From Polaribacter sp. (GTDB taxonomy: Bacteria; Bacteroidota; Bacteroidia; Flavobacteriales; Flavobacteriaceae), in NCBI GenBank assembly GCA_020740485.1, contig DYMN01000007.1, forward strand, positions 1 through 64,000: a stretch of DNA of 64,000 nucleotides, written 5' to 3'. Under the pieces are notes generated by a model. It was not told the origin of the DNA and did no database searches. It worked only from the letters and a program-made list of their open reading frames with translations. Positions 27,485 to 36,422 of this stretch are shown here, piece by piece. Both the position numbers and the translations under genes were made by a program. How positions within the stretch are numbered: the first letter of the stretch is position 1; each line of letters begins with the position of its first letter.

Positions 27485-27701
27485 ATTTATAATGGGCGAT
27501 CACGCTGATTTACAAGACGAAATTTTAGTTATTCACACTGAATTTCCAAGATTTATCATAAATTTAGTCAATGACCAAGTTTATTGGATGGAAGATATAG
27601 CCGATGAAGAAGAAGACCAATTAGCCGAAGAAATGGCAAAACTTATAGAGCAAGCAGGTATTTTTTACGATGAACAAGTGAAAAGATATGAGGAAGATTA
27701 A
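27471..27701 (+). CDS. Small acidic conserved protein (76 aa)
   Basis: 76 residues, strongly acidic, with PRFIINLVNDQVYWMEDI followed by a run of Glu/Asp. No signal or membrane segment. It overlaps the MATE gene by 14 bases and is 38 bases ahead of the MsbA-like exporter gene, so the three are probably cotranscribed. I recognise no domain; similar short acidic proteins occur in flavobacteria by memory. Confidence 0.7.
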   Translation: MELPKFIMGDHADLQDEILVIHTEFPRFIINLVNDQVYWMEDIADEEEDQLAEEMAKLIEQAGIFYDEQVKRYEED

Positions 27702-27739
27702 TTTTTGAATTGTCTTGAGTTACTATAACCACAACAAAA

Positions 27740-29587
27740 ATGTTTGACCAGAACTTTAAAAAAATTATTCCATTTATTTTACCGTATAAATGGACTGCTT
27801 TTTGGAATATTTTTTTCAATATCCTTTATTCCTTATTCAGCACACTTTCGTTTATCGCTATGATTCCGATGTTGGAAGTGCTTTTTGATGAATCTAAAAG
27901 CAATACTCCCAAGCCTGTCTTCGAAGGATTAGGGAGCATTACTCACTTTTTGAAAGATTACTTGTATTATTATTTACAAGAATTGCAGATAAATAATGGG
28001 CCACAATCTGCATTACTCTTAGCAGTTGTCTTAGTCATCATAACATTTTTTTTAAAGAATCTATTCAATTTTTTTGCTTCTAACCATTTGATAAAATTAA
28101 GAAATGGGGTACTCAGAGATTTGAGGATGAATATGTTTAATCAAATCGTTACTTTGCCTATTTCCTATTTTACAGAAAGGAGAAAAGGCGATTTGATGGC
28201 GCGTATGCTGGGTGATTTAGGAGAAGTGCAACATTCTTTCTTTTTGATTTTAGAACTCATCGTCAAAGAACCGCTTACCATTATCTTTTCTGTAGTGGCT
28301 ATGCTATCCATAAGTGTTAAATTAACCTTATTTGTTTTCATTTTTATACCTATTTCAGGTTATATCATTTCAAAAATTGGAAAATCGCTAAAAGCTAATT
28401 CAATCAAATTGCAAGAAGAATCCGGAAAGATGATTTCAGTTACCGAAGAAACTTTATCGGGAATGAAAATCGTTAAAAGTTACAATGCTGAAGATTTTTT
28501 TTCAAAGAAATTTGGTCAAACTACGGATTTTATCTATCATATGTCTAACAAAATTGGCGTAAAATACAATTTATCTTCGCCTTTAAGTGAATTTTTGGGT
28601 GTTATAGCTATTTCGGTGTTACTTTGGTATGGCGGTAAAATGGTTTTGGTCGATAAAAATTCTATGGGAGCACCCTTGTTAAAAGGAGCAGAATTTATAG
28701 TGTATATGGGGTTGGCTTATAATATTCTCACTCCTGCAAAAGCGATATCAAGAGCATCCTTTATGGTGAAAAACGGATTAGCGGCAGCACAAAGAGTATT
28801 TGAAGTTTTAGAGGTGAAAAATGATATTGTAGAACCTAAAAATGCTATTAAAAAAGAGGATTTTAATAAAGAATTACAAATAAAAAATGTAACTTTTAGT
28901 TACAAATCGGCAGAAGTGCTCACTAACTTTTCGATGAACGTTGAAAAAGGAAAAATGCTTGCTTTAGTGGGTCAATCCGGTAGTGGGAAAAGCACTATTG
29001 CTAATTTATTACTGCGTTTTTATGATACGCAGCAAGGTGAAATATTGATTGACGGAATTAACATTAAAGAATTAAATACAAAATCGTACAGAGATCTTAT
29101 TGGTTATGTTTCTCAAGAATCTATCTTATTCAATGATACCATCAAAGGAAATTTACTCATAGGGAATCCTGAAGCTACGGATGAAGAGATTATTGAAGCG
29201 CTTAAGGTTGCCAATGCTTATGAATTTGTTGAAAAATTACCGGAAGGGATTGACACCAATATTGGAGATGCCGGAGGTAAACTTTCCGGCGGTCAGCGTC
29301 AAAGGCTTTCTATAGCTCGTGCTGTGCTTAAAAACACGCCTATTTTGATTTTAGATGAAGCTACTTCTGCTCTTGATACAGAGTCAGAGAGATTGGTTCA
29401 AAAAGCCTTAGAAAATATGATGGAAAACCGTACTTCTATCGTCATAGCTCACCGACTTTCTACCATACAAAAAGCGGATACTATTTTAGTAATGAAGAAC
29501 GGAAAAGTGGTAGAGCAAGGCAATCATCAAGAATTGGTTGCTATAAATGGGACTTATAAGAAATTAGTGGAAATGCAAGAGATTTAG
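27740..29587 (+). CDS. MsbA-like ABC exporter (membrane domain fused to ATPase)
   Basis: 615 residues: six membrane helices in about 15-340 followed by an ATPase domain with Walker A GQSGSGKST, signature LSGGQRQR, Walker B ILILDEATSALD and the H-loop IVIAHRLST. This is the homodimeric half-transporter layout of lipid A flippase MsbA and related multidrug exporters. Lipid or drug export is inferred; the sequence does not identify the cargo. It is the last gene of the MATE unit. Confidence 0.9.
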   Translation: MFDQNFKKIIPFILPYKWTAFWNIFFNILYSLFSTLSFIAMIPMLEVLFDESKSNTPKPVFEGLGSITHFLKDYLYYYLQELQINNGPQSALLLAVVLVIITFFLKNLFNFFASNHLIKLRNGVLRDLRMNMFNQIVTLPISYFTERRKGDLMARMLGDLGEVQHSFFLILELIVKEPLTIIFSVVAMLSISVKLTLFVFIFIPISGYIISKIGKSLKANSIKLQEESGKMISVTEETLSGMKIVKSYNAEDFFSKKFGQTTDFIYHMSNKIGVKYNLSSPLSEFLGVIAISVLLWYGGKMVLVDKNSMGAPLLKGAEFIVYMGLAYNILTPAKAISRASFMVKNGLAAAQRVFEVLEVKNDIVEPKNAIKKEDFNKELQIKNVTFSYKSAEVLTNFSMNVEKGKMLALVGQSGSGKSTIANLLLRFYDTQQGEILIDGINIKELNTKSYRDLIGYVSQESILFNDTIKGNLLIGNPEATDEEIIEALKVANAYEFVEKLPEGIDTNIGDAGGKLSGGQRQRLSIARAVLKNTPILILDEATSALDTESERLVQKALENMMENRTSIVIAHRLSTIQKADTILVMKNGKVVEQGNHQELVAINGTYKKLVEMQEI

Positions 29588-29806
29588 TTTGTGCGGTTTA
29601 CCTTTTTTTTAAGGTGCTATCATAAAATCTACCTTGCCGATAGGTGTGCATCTTTACTTCTTCTTAAACTTTTTTGAAAACAATATGTTGATTAATAAAA
29701 TTTTAATTCTAAATATTACACAACTTAAATAAAAAGTAAAATTATTCTAACAAAAACACTTTAATTTTAAGTTTTAGATACTAATTTTGCTAAAAACAAT
29801 CGTATT
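29588..29806. other. Gap with promoter of mvaD; otherwise unremarkable
   Basis: A weak palindrome ACCTT-T(n)-AAGGT at about 29600-29615 may terminate the MsbA transcript. The -7 box TAATTTTG (29782-29789) is 17 bases before the TTG start of mvaD; the -33 position reads TTT at 19 bases. Nothing else is visible. Confidence 0.4.
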
Positions 29807-30868
29807 TTGGATGCACAGAACCTTATTTTCAACAAAACGTATAAGCAGATAGAAGGGCAATTTATTGCTAAGGCGCCAAGTAATATAGCCTTAATTAAAT
29901 ATTGGGGCAAAACCCATCCGCAATTACCTAAAAATGCTTCTTTCAGCTTTAGTTTATCTGCCAGTTATACCGAAACAAAACTTGTTTTTTTCCCTAAAAA
30001 GGAAACTATAAATTACGATTTTGATGTTTTTCTCGATGGGGTTAAAAAAGATGATTTCAAGCCCAAAATTCAAAATTTTTTTGAAAGTGTAGCTGAATAT
30101 ATCCCTTTTATTCAGTCTTTTAGATTTGAAATTTACACGCATAATTCGTTTCCGCACAGCAGTGGCATTGCTTCTTCTGCCAGTAGTTTTGCTGCACTAT
30201 CGCTTTGTTTGATGCAAATGGAAAGGTCGTTTACCCCAGAAATGTCCGATGCTTATTTCTATCAAAAAGCAGCATTTTTAGCTCGTTTAGGATCGGGAAG
30301 TGCTACCCGCAGTGTTAAAGGAAGTATGGTTTTGTGGGGAAAACATCCGGATTTTGAAGGTAGTTCGGATTTATACGGTATCGAATTTTCAAAAGTCATT
30401 CATCCTGTTTTTCACGATTTCCAAGATACTATTTTATTGGTTGATAAAGGGCAGAAAAAAGTGTCAAGTTCAGTAGGTCATAATTTGATGAACGGACATC
30501 CATTTGCTGAAAATAGATTTCAACAAGCCAATCTAAATTTAGTTTCGCTAATTAAAGCAATGAAAGAGGGTAACTTGTCTGAATTTATCCAAATCGTTGA
30601 AACTGAAGCTTTGAGTTTGCATGCCATGATGATGACGGCAAACCCCTATTTTATATTGATGCAACCCAATACATTGGCTATCATTAAGCAGATTTGGGAA
30701 TTTAGAAATGATACTAATACGTCTGTTTGTTTTACGTTAGACGCAGGTGCAAATGTGCACTTACTATATCCTAAAAGTGAAACTGATAAGGTTATAAAAT
30801 TTATTGATAATAAATTAAGTAAGTTTTGTGAAAATAATCAGTACATTTGTGACGAAGTTGGAATTTGA
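29807..30868 (+). CDS. mvaD: Diphosphomevalonate decarboxylase
   Basis: 353 residues. It converts mevalonate 5-diphosphate to isopentenyl diphosphate. Seen: APSNIALIKYWGK, SFSFSLSASYT, and the GHMP nucleotide-binding loop FPHSSGIASSASSFAAL. The start is TTG 29807: an in-frame stop lies at 29768, the only ATG nearby (29811) is out of frame, and the -7 box at 29782-29789 places transcription start just before it. It is followed by mevalonate kinase, giving two steps of the mevalonate pathway that Flavobacteriaceae use for isoprenoids. Confidence 0.9.
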   Translation: MDAQNLIFNKTYKQIEGQFIAKAPSNIALIKYWGKTHPQLPKNASFSFSLSASYTETKLVFFPKKETINYDFDVFLDGVKKDDFKPKIQNFFESVAEYIPFIQSFRFEIYTHNSFPHSSGIASSASSFAALSLCLMQMERSFTPEMSDAYFYQKAAFLARLGSGSATRSVKGSMVLWGKHPDFEGSSDLYGIEFSKVIHPVFHDFQDTILLVDKGQKKVSSSVGHNLMNGHPFAENRFQQANLNLVSLIKAMKEGNLSEFIQIVETEALSLHAMMMTANPYFILMQPNTLAIIKQIWEFRNDTNTSVCFTLDAGANVHLLYPKSETDKVIKFIDNKLSKFCENNQYICDEVGI

Positions 30869-30914
30869 GGATTGATTAATTAAAAATTAGCAGTTTGTAA
30901 ATCGTAATACTAAA

Positions 30915-31841
30915 ATGAAAAGTCCTTTATTTTACGCAAAAATTTTACTTTTCGGGGAATATGGAATCATAAAAGACTCCAAAGGACTGGCAATTCCCTA
31001 TAATTCATACATGGGTTCTTTGCTTAAATCTGACAAATTGGACGAGCAACAGAAAGAATCTAACAAAAGTTTAAAATCTTTTTATACCTATTTAAAAAAA
31101 CTTCCTAATGAAGAAATCAATTTAAGGTGGGATGAGTTTGAAAATGACTTAAGTAAAGGAATGTATTTTGATTCTAGTATTCCACAAGGATATGGCGTAG
31201 GAAGTTCGGGGGCATTGGTTGCTGCAATTTATGATAAATATGCAAATGATAAAATTACAGTTCTAGAAAATTTGACGCGCAATAAGCTTTTGAAATTGAA
31301 AACGACTTTTGGGCTTATGGAATCGTATTTTCACGGAACCAGTTCAGGTTTAGACCCACTGAACAGTTATTTAAGTTTACCTATCCTAATCCATTCAAAA
31401 ACGGATTTAGAAGCCACCGGAATACCATCTCAAAAACAAGGAAAAGGAGCTGTGTTTTTAATTGACTCTGAGCAAGTGGGTGAAACTGCACCGATGATTG
31501 AGATTTTTATGGAGAAAATGAAAAATGAAGGTTTCAGAAATATGCTGAAAAATGAATTTGCAAAATACACCGATGCTAGCATTCATGATTTCTTGAATGG
31601 AGATCTAAAATCTATGATTAAGAATGTAAAACCGCTTTCTAAATTGGTTCTCAATCATTTTAAACCTATGATACCAAAAAATATGCAGGGTATTTGGCAA
31701 AAGGGATTGGAAACAGATGATTATTATTTGAAATTGTGCGGTTCAGGAGGAGGAGGTTATTTTTTAGGGTTTACAGAAGATTTTGAAAAAACTCAATCTC
31801 TTTTGAATAATTATAAATTAGAACTCGTTTACCAGTTTTAA
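30915..31841 (+). CDS. GHMP-family kinase, mevalonate kinase type
   Basis: 308 residues. Seen: FYAKILLFGEYGIIKDSKGL at the N-terminus, the ATP-binding IPQGYGVGSSGALVAA and the C-terminal motif LKLCGSGGGGYFLGF. These three blocks define GHMP kinases; the adjacent mvaD gene makes mevalonate kinase the likely function (ATP + mevalonate to 5-phosphomevalonate). No phosphomevalonate kinase was found in the window. It starts 46 bases after mvaD. Confidence 0.82.
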   Translation: MKSPLFYAKILLFGEYGIIKDSKGLAIPYNSYMGSLLKSDKLDEQQKESNKSLKSFYTYLKKLPNEEINLRWDEFENDLSKGMYFDSSIPQGYGVGSSGALVAAIYDKYANDKITVLENLTRNKLLKLKTTFGLMESYFHGTSSGLDPLNSYLSLPILIHSKTDLEATGIPSQKQGKGAVFLIDSEQVGETAPMIEIFMEKMKNEGFRNMLKNEFAKYTDASIHDFLNGDLKSMIKNVKPLSKLVLNHFKPMIPKNMQGIWQKGLETDDYYLKLCGSGGGGYFLGFTEDFEKTQSLLNNYKLELVYQF

Positions 31842-31955
31842 TTGATTTTTCCATTTAAAATCAATCGTATAATCTTAAATTTTCCGATTTAAGTATTTAA
31901 TTTGATGTTGCTTAATTTGGAAATTAAAGTAATAATATTTTGATTTTTTTTACAA

Positions 31956-32894
31956 TTGGATTTATTAGAGCAAGCCATATTAAACAAAAAAAAACAAGCT
32001 CCTTTTTACTACAAATTCTTTAGTCTTTTGTCAGTAGTTAGGGTTTATAACCTTGTGATCGTTTTTTTAGCTCAATTTTTATCAGCTATATTCGTTTTTG
32101 CCCCTAAAAAAACATTAAGACAAGTTGTATTTGATTACAAATTGTGGGCTTTAATGTTGGGCACCTCATCTGTAATTGCTGCCGGTTATATCATTAATCA
32201 TTTTTACGATACCGGTAAAGATGCTGTAAATCGTCCTATTAAAAACAGAATTGATACTTTTATAAGCCAGAAAACCAAACTAAAAAGTTATTTTTTACTC
32301 AATTTCATAGGTTTTGGATTAGGATTTTTCGTTTCTTGGCGTGCAGCATTATTTTTTGGAGTTTACATCTTTCTTATTTGGTTTTATTCTCACAAACTAA
32401 AAAAATATCCTTTGACCGGATTGTTTAGTGGCGCATTCTTGAGTATTTTACCTTTTTTTGCGATATTCGCCTTTTATAAAAATTACTCGGAGATTATAAT
32501 TATTCAAGCATCCTATCTTTTTTTCTTATTGTTGATAAAAGAGTTATTAAAAGATTTGGAAAATTTAAAAGGAGATATGCTTTTTAATTATCAGACTATT
32601 GTTATTAAATATGGTGAACATTTTACTCGAATGCTCATTGTATTAATCGTTATTCTAAGTTTTTTACCCATATATTTTATTTTAAAATATCCTGAAGTGG
32701 GCTATATGAAATATTATTTTGTTTTTGCAGTTTTTGGGCTTTCAATGATTGCTTTATTAATTTGGTTTAGCAGAACTCAAAAACGATATTTACAATTGTA
32801 TAATTTATTGAGAATCATTATTATAACAGGAGTATTTAGTTTGATACTCATTGATAAATCAGTAATAATTGACAGAATACTGATGCACTTGTAG
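31956..32894 (+). CDS. UbiA-family prenyltransferase
   Basis: 312 residues with about eight membrane helices. NHFYDTGKDAVNRP corresponds to the first aspartate-rich motif (NDxxDxxxDxxN/R) and KELLKDLENLKGD to the second. The family attaches prenyl chains to aromatic or glycerol-phosphate acceptors; position after mevalonate genes fits use of isoprenoid diphosphates, but the acceptor is unknown. The start appears to be TTG 31956, with no upstream in-frame ATG and a hydrophobic region following at once. The 114-base gap before it is AT-rich. Confidence 0.82.
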   Translation: MDLLEQAILNKKKQAPFYYKFFSLLSVVRVYNLVIVFLAQFLSAIFVFAPKKTLRQVVFDYKLWALMLGTSSVIAAGYIINHFYDTGKDAVNRPIKNRIDTFISQKTKLKSYFLLNFIGFGLGFFVSWRAALFFGVYIFLIWFYSHKLKKYPLTGLFSGAFLSILPFFAIFAFYKNYSEIIIIQASYLFFLLLIKELLKDLENLKGDMLFNYQTIVIKYGEHFTRMLIVLIVILSFLPIYFILKYPEVGYMKYYFVFAVFGLSMIALLIWFSRTQKRYLQLYNLLRIIIITGVFSLILIDKSVIIDRILMHL

Positions 32895-32914
32895 TATTTT
32901 TATGAAAATTAGCT

Positions 32915-32944
32915 TTGATTTTTTCTTAAAATTTCGTAATTTTG
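32915..32944 (+). promoter_or_regulatory. Perfect Bacteroidetes promoter of the TerB gene
   Basis: TTG (32915-32917), exactly 19 bases, TAATTTTG (32937-32944). Transcription should begin near 32950, leaving a leader of about 100 nt before ATG 33054, long for this genome. Confidence 0.7.
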
Positions 32945-32949
32945 TTAAG

Positions 32950-33053
32950 CAAATGGAACTTTTTAAGCTTTGTTGTTGTTAAATTTAAAGTATTTGTAAT
33001 TTTTAAGTATAAATCTGCTCCGCTGATAAGGCGGGCTTCAAATTTTTACAACT
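32950..33053 (+). promoter_or_regulatory. Long 5' leader of the TerB gene with a GC hairpin
   Basis: In an otherwise AT-rich leader stands a CCGC ... GCGG hairpin (CCGCTGATAAGGCGG, about 33017-33031) followed by GCTTCAAATTTTT shortly before the start codon. It could be a weak attenuator or a structured RNA element. I cannot assign it to a known riboswitch family. Confidence 0.4.
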
Positions 33054-33494
33054 ATGTCATTATTGGATCTATTTACAAGCGGTGAACACAAAAAAGCCAA
33101 AACATATTTTGCTGCATTAGTTAAATTGGCATTTGCTGATGGTGTGTTAGAGCCTTCAGAGTTGAAATTTTTACAAAAAATGTCTATTAAATTAGGAATT
33201 GAAGATGCTGAGTTTAGTAAAATATTAAAAAATCCGGATCATTACCCTTTAGATCCTCCATTGGATTATAACGATAGAATAGAACAATTATATCATTTTA
33301 CTGCTATGATATTTGCGAGTCACGAAGTAACAATCAAAGAAGAAAAAGTGATTGAGAAATTAGCAATAGGATTAGGTTTTCCTGTGAAAAACGCAAAAAG
33401 AGTAACACATAAAGCCGTTGAATTATTACATAATAAGGTGAGTTTTGAAACTTTTTCAAGAGAAATAAAAGAAGTTAATGATATATTTTCTTAG
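33054..33494 (+). CDS. TerB-family protein (tellurite-resistance-like helical domain)
   Basis: 146 residues, all helical. The segment LVKLAFADGVLEPSELKFLQKMSIKLG contains the conserved acidic ADG.L...E loop of TerB domains (quoted in part by position 22-48), and a second copy-like half (ASHEVTIKEEKVIEKLAIGLG) follows. TerB domains occur in stress and tellurite resistance clusters and bind metal in some cases; no other ter gene is present. Cytosolic. It has its own perfect promoter and a long leader. Confidence 0.8.
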   Translation: MSLLDLFTSGEHKKAKTYFAALVKLAFADGVLEPSELKFLQKMSIKLGIEDAEFSKILKNPDHYPLDPPLDYNDRIEQLYHFTAMIFASHEVTIKEEKVIEKLAIGLGFPVKNAKRVTHKAVELLHNKVSFETFSREIKEVNDIFS

Positions 33495-33693
33495 TTTTCA
33501 GACTGGGCGATTTTAATTTATTCATCTGCAGATAATATCATAAGGTTAATAACCTGAATGATAAATCATAAGAGTTTCAAACCATTTTTAGAGAAATCAA
33601 AAAGTTTAAATGACTTTAAATTTCATAAACCATAAAATTGCATTTAAAACTTGAATCAAATCTATCCGTTTTTAAGTTTTTGATTAACAGAAT

Positions 33694-33721
33694 TTGTCAT
33701 TTAATTTTTTTTCTACCTTTG
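33694..33721 (+). promoter_or_regulatory. Promoter of the HAD nucleotidase gene
   Basis: TTG (33694-33696), 17 bases, TACCTTTG (33714-33721), only 7 bases before ATG 33729. The transcript would be nearly leaderless. Confidence 0.6.
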
Positions 33722-33728
33722 TCGCCTC

Positions 33729-34409
33729 ATGAATATAAAACATATTTTTTTCGACCTCGATCAAACCCTCTGGGACTTTGATAAAAATTCAGCTTTAGCC
33801 TTTCAAAGTTGCTTTGATACACTGAAAATTGATGTGGACTTCGATGTATTTTTAAAAATATACGAGCCTATTAATGAAACTCTATGGAAGTTGTACGGCG
33901 AAGGAAAAATCACCAAAGACGAGCTGAAATACACTCGTTTAAAAAATACTTTCGACGCAATGAATTATGAAATAACCGATGAAATTATTCATGAGCTTTC
34001 AGAGAGTTACTTGTATATTCTTCCTACATTCAATCACTTACATCCGGGAACTATTGAGGTTTTAGATTTTCTACACCCTAATTATACCTTGCATATTATC
34101 ACTAATGGTTTCAACGAAGTTTCTTTTCGAAAGGTGGAACAATCCGGGCTGGGCAAGTATTTTTCACAAATCATCACTTCAGAAAATGCCGGAGCCAAAA
34201 AACCCGACCCTCGTGTTTTTTATTATGCATTGAGCCAAGCCCAAGCTCAAACAAACGAAAGTATTATGATTGGCGATAATTATGAAGCAGATATTTTGGG
34301 GGCAAAAGGGGTGGGAATGCAAACTATTTATTACAATTACAATAATAAACCCGAAGTGGCTGATGTGGTTACCATAACCAATTTAACTGAACTTAAGTCT
34401 GTTTTTTAA
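33729..34409 (+). CDS. HAD-superfamily phosphatase, YjjG-type nucleotidase
   Basis: 226 residues. HAD motif I is FFDLDQTLWDFD near the N-terminus, motif II IITNG, motif III KKPDPRVF and motif IV IGDNYEADILGAK. The WDFDKN continuation is typical of YjjG-like noncanonical pyrimidine nucleotidases that remove aberrant nucleotides. Cytosolic. The promoter box is 7 bases from the start. Confidence 0.85.
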   Translation: MNIKHIFFDLDQTLWDFDKNSALAFQSCFDTLKIDVDFDVFLKIYEPINETLWKLYGEGKITKDELKYTRLKNTFDAMNYEITDEIIHELSESYLYILPTFNHLHPGTIEVLDFLHPNYTLHIITNGFNEVSFRKVEQSGLGKYFSQIITSENAGAKKPDPRVFYYALSQAQAQTNESIMIGDNYEADILGAKGVGMQTIYYNYNNKPEVADVVTITNLTELKSVF

Positions 34410-34419
34410 ATATATTGAG

Positions 34420-34959
34420 ATGTTTAAATATAGTTTTCTGCTATTTTTTTTCTTGGTGATTTCATTATCAAGTTGTTTGAAAGAGGTGGACTTTTCGCAA
34501 ACGGATGATTTTCAATTAATACAGCCTATTGATATGCCTTTTGTGTATTTTGATTTCAATCAAACGAATTTTATTGATGCACAAAATAATGAAATACAAA
34601 GTATTACAGATGAAACTTTTATAAGAATTGGGAGTGATGTTAGGACTAATATTCGCGACAAAGTGGAATTGGAAATCAATACTTTTAATTCTTTTGACAG
34701 GGATTTTACACTTCAATTCGGTTTTTATGACGTAAATAATGTGTTTCTTTTTCAAAAATCAATTGTTATCAGTGCTCAATCTTCAAATACTACACAATTT
34801 ATTGTTTTTGAAGGTGAAGATTTGAATTTGTTTCAGTTGATGTATAAAGTGGAAACCAAAGTAACTATGTCAACAGGTGCTCCTGTTCAAAGCAATGTAA
34901 ATCAGTCATTTTCCTTGAAATCTGCTTTGCATTTTAATATAAATTACACCTCGAATTAA
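34420..34959 (+). CDS. Lipoprotein of unknown function (179 aa)
   Basis: 179 residues with a lipoprotein signal (MFKYSFLLFFFLVISLSSC, lipid Cys at 19). The rest is beta-rich (FTLQFGFYDVNNVFLFQKSI in parts) and has no recognised domain. It starts 10 bases after the HAD gene and its stop overlaps the next start by one base (TAATG), so it is translationally coupled to the DUF5723-like gene. The pair may form an outer-membrane lipoprotein/barrel unit; this is inference. Confidence 0.7.
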   Translation: MFKYSFLLFFFLVISLSSCLKEVDFSQTDDFQLIQPIDMPFVYFDFNQTNFIDAQNNEIQSITDETFIRIGSDVRTNIRDKVELEINTFNSFDRDFTLQFGFYDVNNVFLFQKSIVISAQSSNTTQFIVFEGEDLNLFQLMYKVETKVTMSTGAPVQSNVNQSFSLKSALHFNINYTSN

Positions 34960-36338
34960 TGATGAAGAATCCTATTTTTCATACCTTATTGATGTTCCTA
35001 AATGTGGCAAATTTATTAGCTCAAACCGGTGTTGGGATTTACGATTTTTCTACTATTCCGCAAACCAATTTAGAAAATCCCGCTTATTCAACGCTCAAGC
35101 AAGGTCACGTTTCTATTCCTTTATTAGGTAATCAACAAGTGTTTGCCGGAAGCTCAGGAGCAACGGCTTACGATGTTTTTGCCAAAAATGCCATTCCTTT
35201 TAATGAAAAATTACAAACGGCCGTTTATAACATGAATTCGGATGACACTTTTTTAATGCAACAACAATCCGAATTGATTAACATCGGTTATCAGTATCAA
35301 GATTATTATTTGTCTTTTGGTATCTATGAAGAAGGATTATTATATTCCAATTTCCCTTCCGGGCTTTCAAAATTATTTTATGAAGGAACCTCCTATCTTG
35401 ATAAAAAATATGCAATTGATGGTTATAAAACCCAATCAAATTTAACAACAGTGTATCATTTTGGAGCTCAAAAACAATGGAATGCAGATACTAATGTAGG
35501 CATAAGAATAAAAATTTATAATCAAGGTTTTGATGCACGAGTTACCGGAGCAACTGGTCAAATTTTCACAAGCAATGGAACGGATAATTTGTATAGGTAC
35601 ACCTTAGAAGATGCAAATATTAATGTGCATACTTCCGGAATCGTATTAGACAATTATGATGTTGTAGATCAAAATTACGTGGTTAAAAATATTCTTATAT
35701 CTGGTAATAAAGGACTCGGATTCGATTTGGGATTTACGCGTAATTATGAATCCAATTGGTATTTGTCCTCCTCGTTATTGGATTTGGGTTTTATTGCTCA
35801 TACTAAAAACGCGAAGAATTATTCTGCAAAGGGAACTTATACAACAGAAGGAATCGAATTGCAATTTGATGCTCAAAATCCCGAATACTATTGGCGCAAG
35901 CTAGAAACTGAATTTATCGAAAATGTAAATTATCAGGAAACGGATAAAGCCTACTTTACTTTGCGACCGATTCAATGGAATACCTTATTGATGAAAAAAC
36001 TGAATAAAAGAAGATTGGCGGAATGTGCTAATATGTCGAATAATCAAACTGAACGTGATTACAGAGCGGCTTGGGGTGTTTTTTCAAAAATTCAAATTTA
36101 CAATAAATCTATTTTCCCGACAGCAAGTGTTTTTTATGAACATTACTTTGGAAATTTCTTAGATGTGAGAGCATCTTATTCAGCCAACCGATTTTCTTAC
36201 ACCAATTTGGGTGCTGTAGCTTCTTTTACAATTTGGAAAATCAATTTATATACTTCTGTAGATAATATTTTAGGATTAACTAATTTAGCTAAAACAAACT
36301 CGGCTGATGTCCAGTTTGGGTTAAATATAATATGGTAA
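34959..36338 (+). CDS. DUF5723-like outer-membrane beta-barrel protein
   Basis: 459 residues with a signal peptide (NPIFHTLLMFLNVANLLAQ). The mature start TGVGIYDFSTIPQTNLENPAY and the repeated aromatic-ended strands (YYLSFGIYEEGLL, WYLSSSLLDLGFI) fit DUF5723, a Bacteroidetes family of predicted barrels distantly like PorV/FadL. The function is unknown. It overlaps the preceding lipoprotein stop by one base and is closed by a strong terminator. Confidence 0.65.
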   Translation: MMKNPIFHTLLMFLNVANLLAQTGVGIYDFSTIPQTNLENPAYSTLKQGHVSIPLLGNQQVFAGSSGATAYDVFAKNAIPFNEKLQTAVYNMNSDDTFLMQQQSELINIGYQYQDYYLSFGIYEEGLLYSNFPSGLSKLFYEGTSYLDKKYAIDGYKTQSNLTTVYHFGAQKQWNADTNVGIRIKIYNQGFDARVTGATGQIFTSNGTDNLYRYTLEDANINVHTSGIVLDNYDVVDQNYVVKNILISGNKGLGFDLGFTRNYESNWYLSSSLLDLGFIAHTKNAKNYSAKGTYTTEGIELQFDAQNPEYYWRKLETEFIENVNYQETDKAYFTLRPIQWNTLLMKKLNKRRLAECANMSNNQTERDYRAAWGVFSKIQIYNKSIFPTASVFYEHYFGNFLDVRASYSANRFSYTNLGAVASFTIWKINLYTSVDNILGLTNLAKTNSADVQFGLNIIW

Positions 36339-36340
36339 AA

Positions 36341-36369
36341 AAAAAAGTCGGCATAAACCGACTTTTTTT
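36341..36369 (+). terminator. Intrinsic terminator after the DUF5723-like gene
   Basis: AAAAAAGTCGG (36341-36351), loop CATAAA, CCGACTTTTTTT (36358-36369). The A-run on the left lets it act in both directions, and the next gene is convergent. Confidence 0.85.
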
Positions 36370-36389
36370 ATGTTGAATTTGGGATTTGG

Positions 36390-36409
36390 ATTCCGATAGC
36401 TATCGGAAT
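36390..36409. repeat. Perfect 20-bp palindrome
   Basis: ATTCCGATAGCTATCGGAAT is identical to its reverse complement. The same TTCCGATA ... TATCGGAA arms recur at 61120-61158 around an insert, so this is a member of an interspersed repeat family. It lies 13 bases from the end of the adaptor gene. Confidence 0.75.
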
Positions 36410-36422
36410 GGGATTTCAAATT

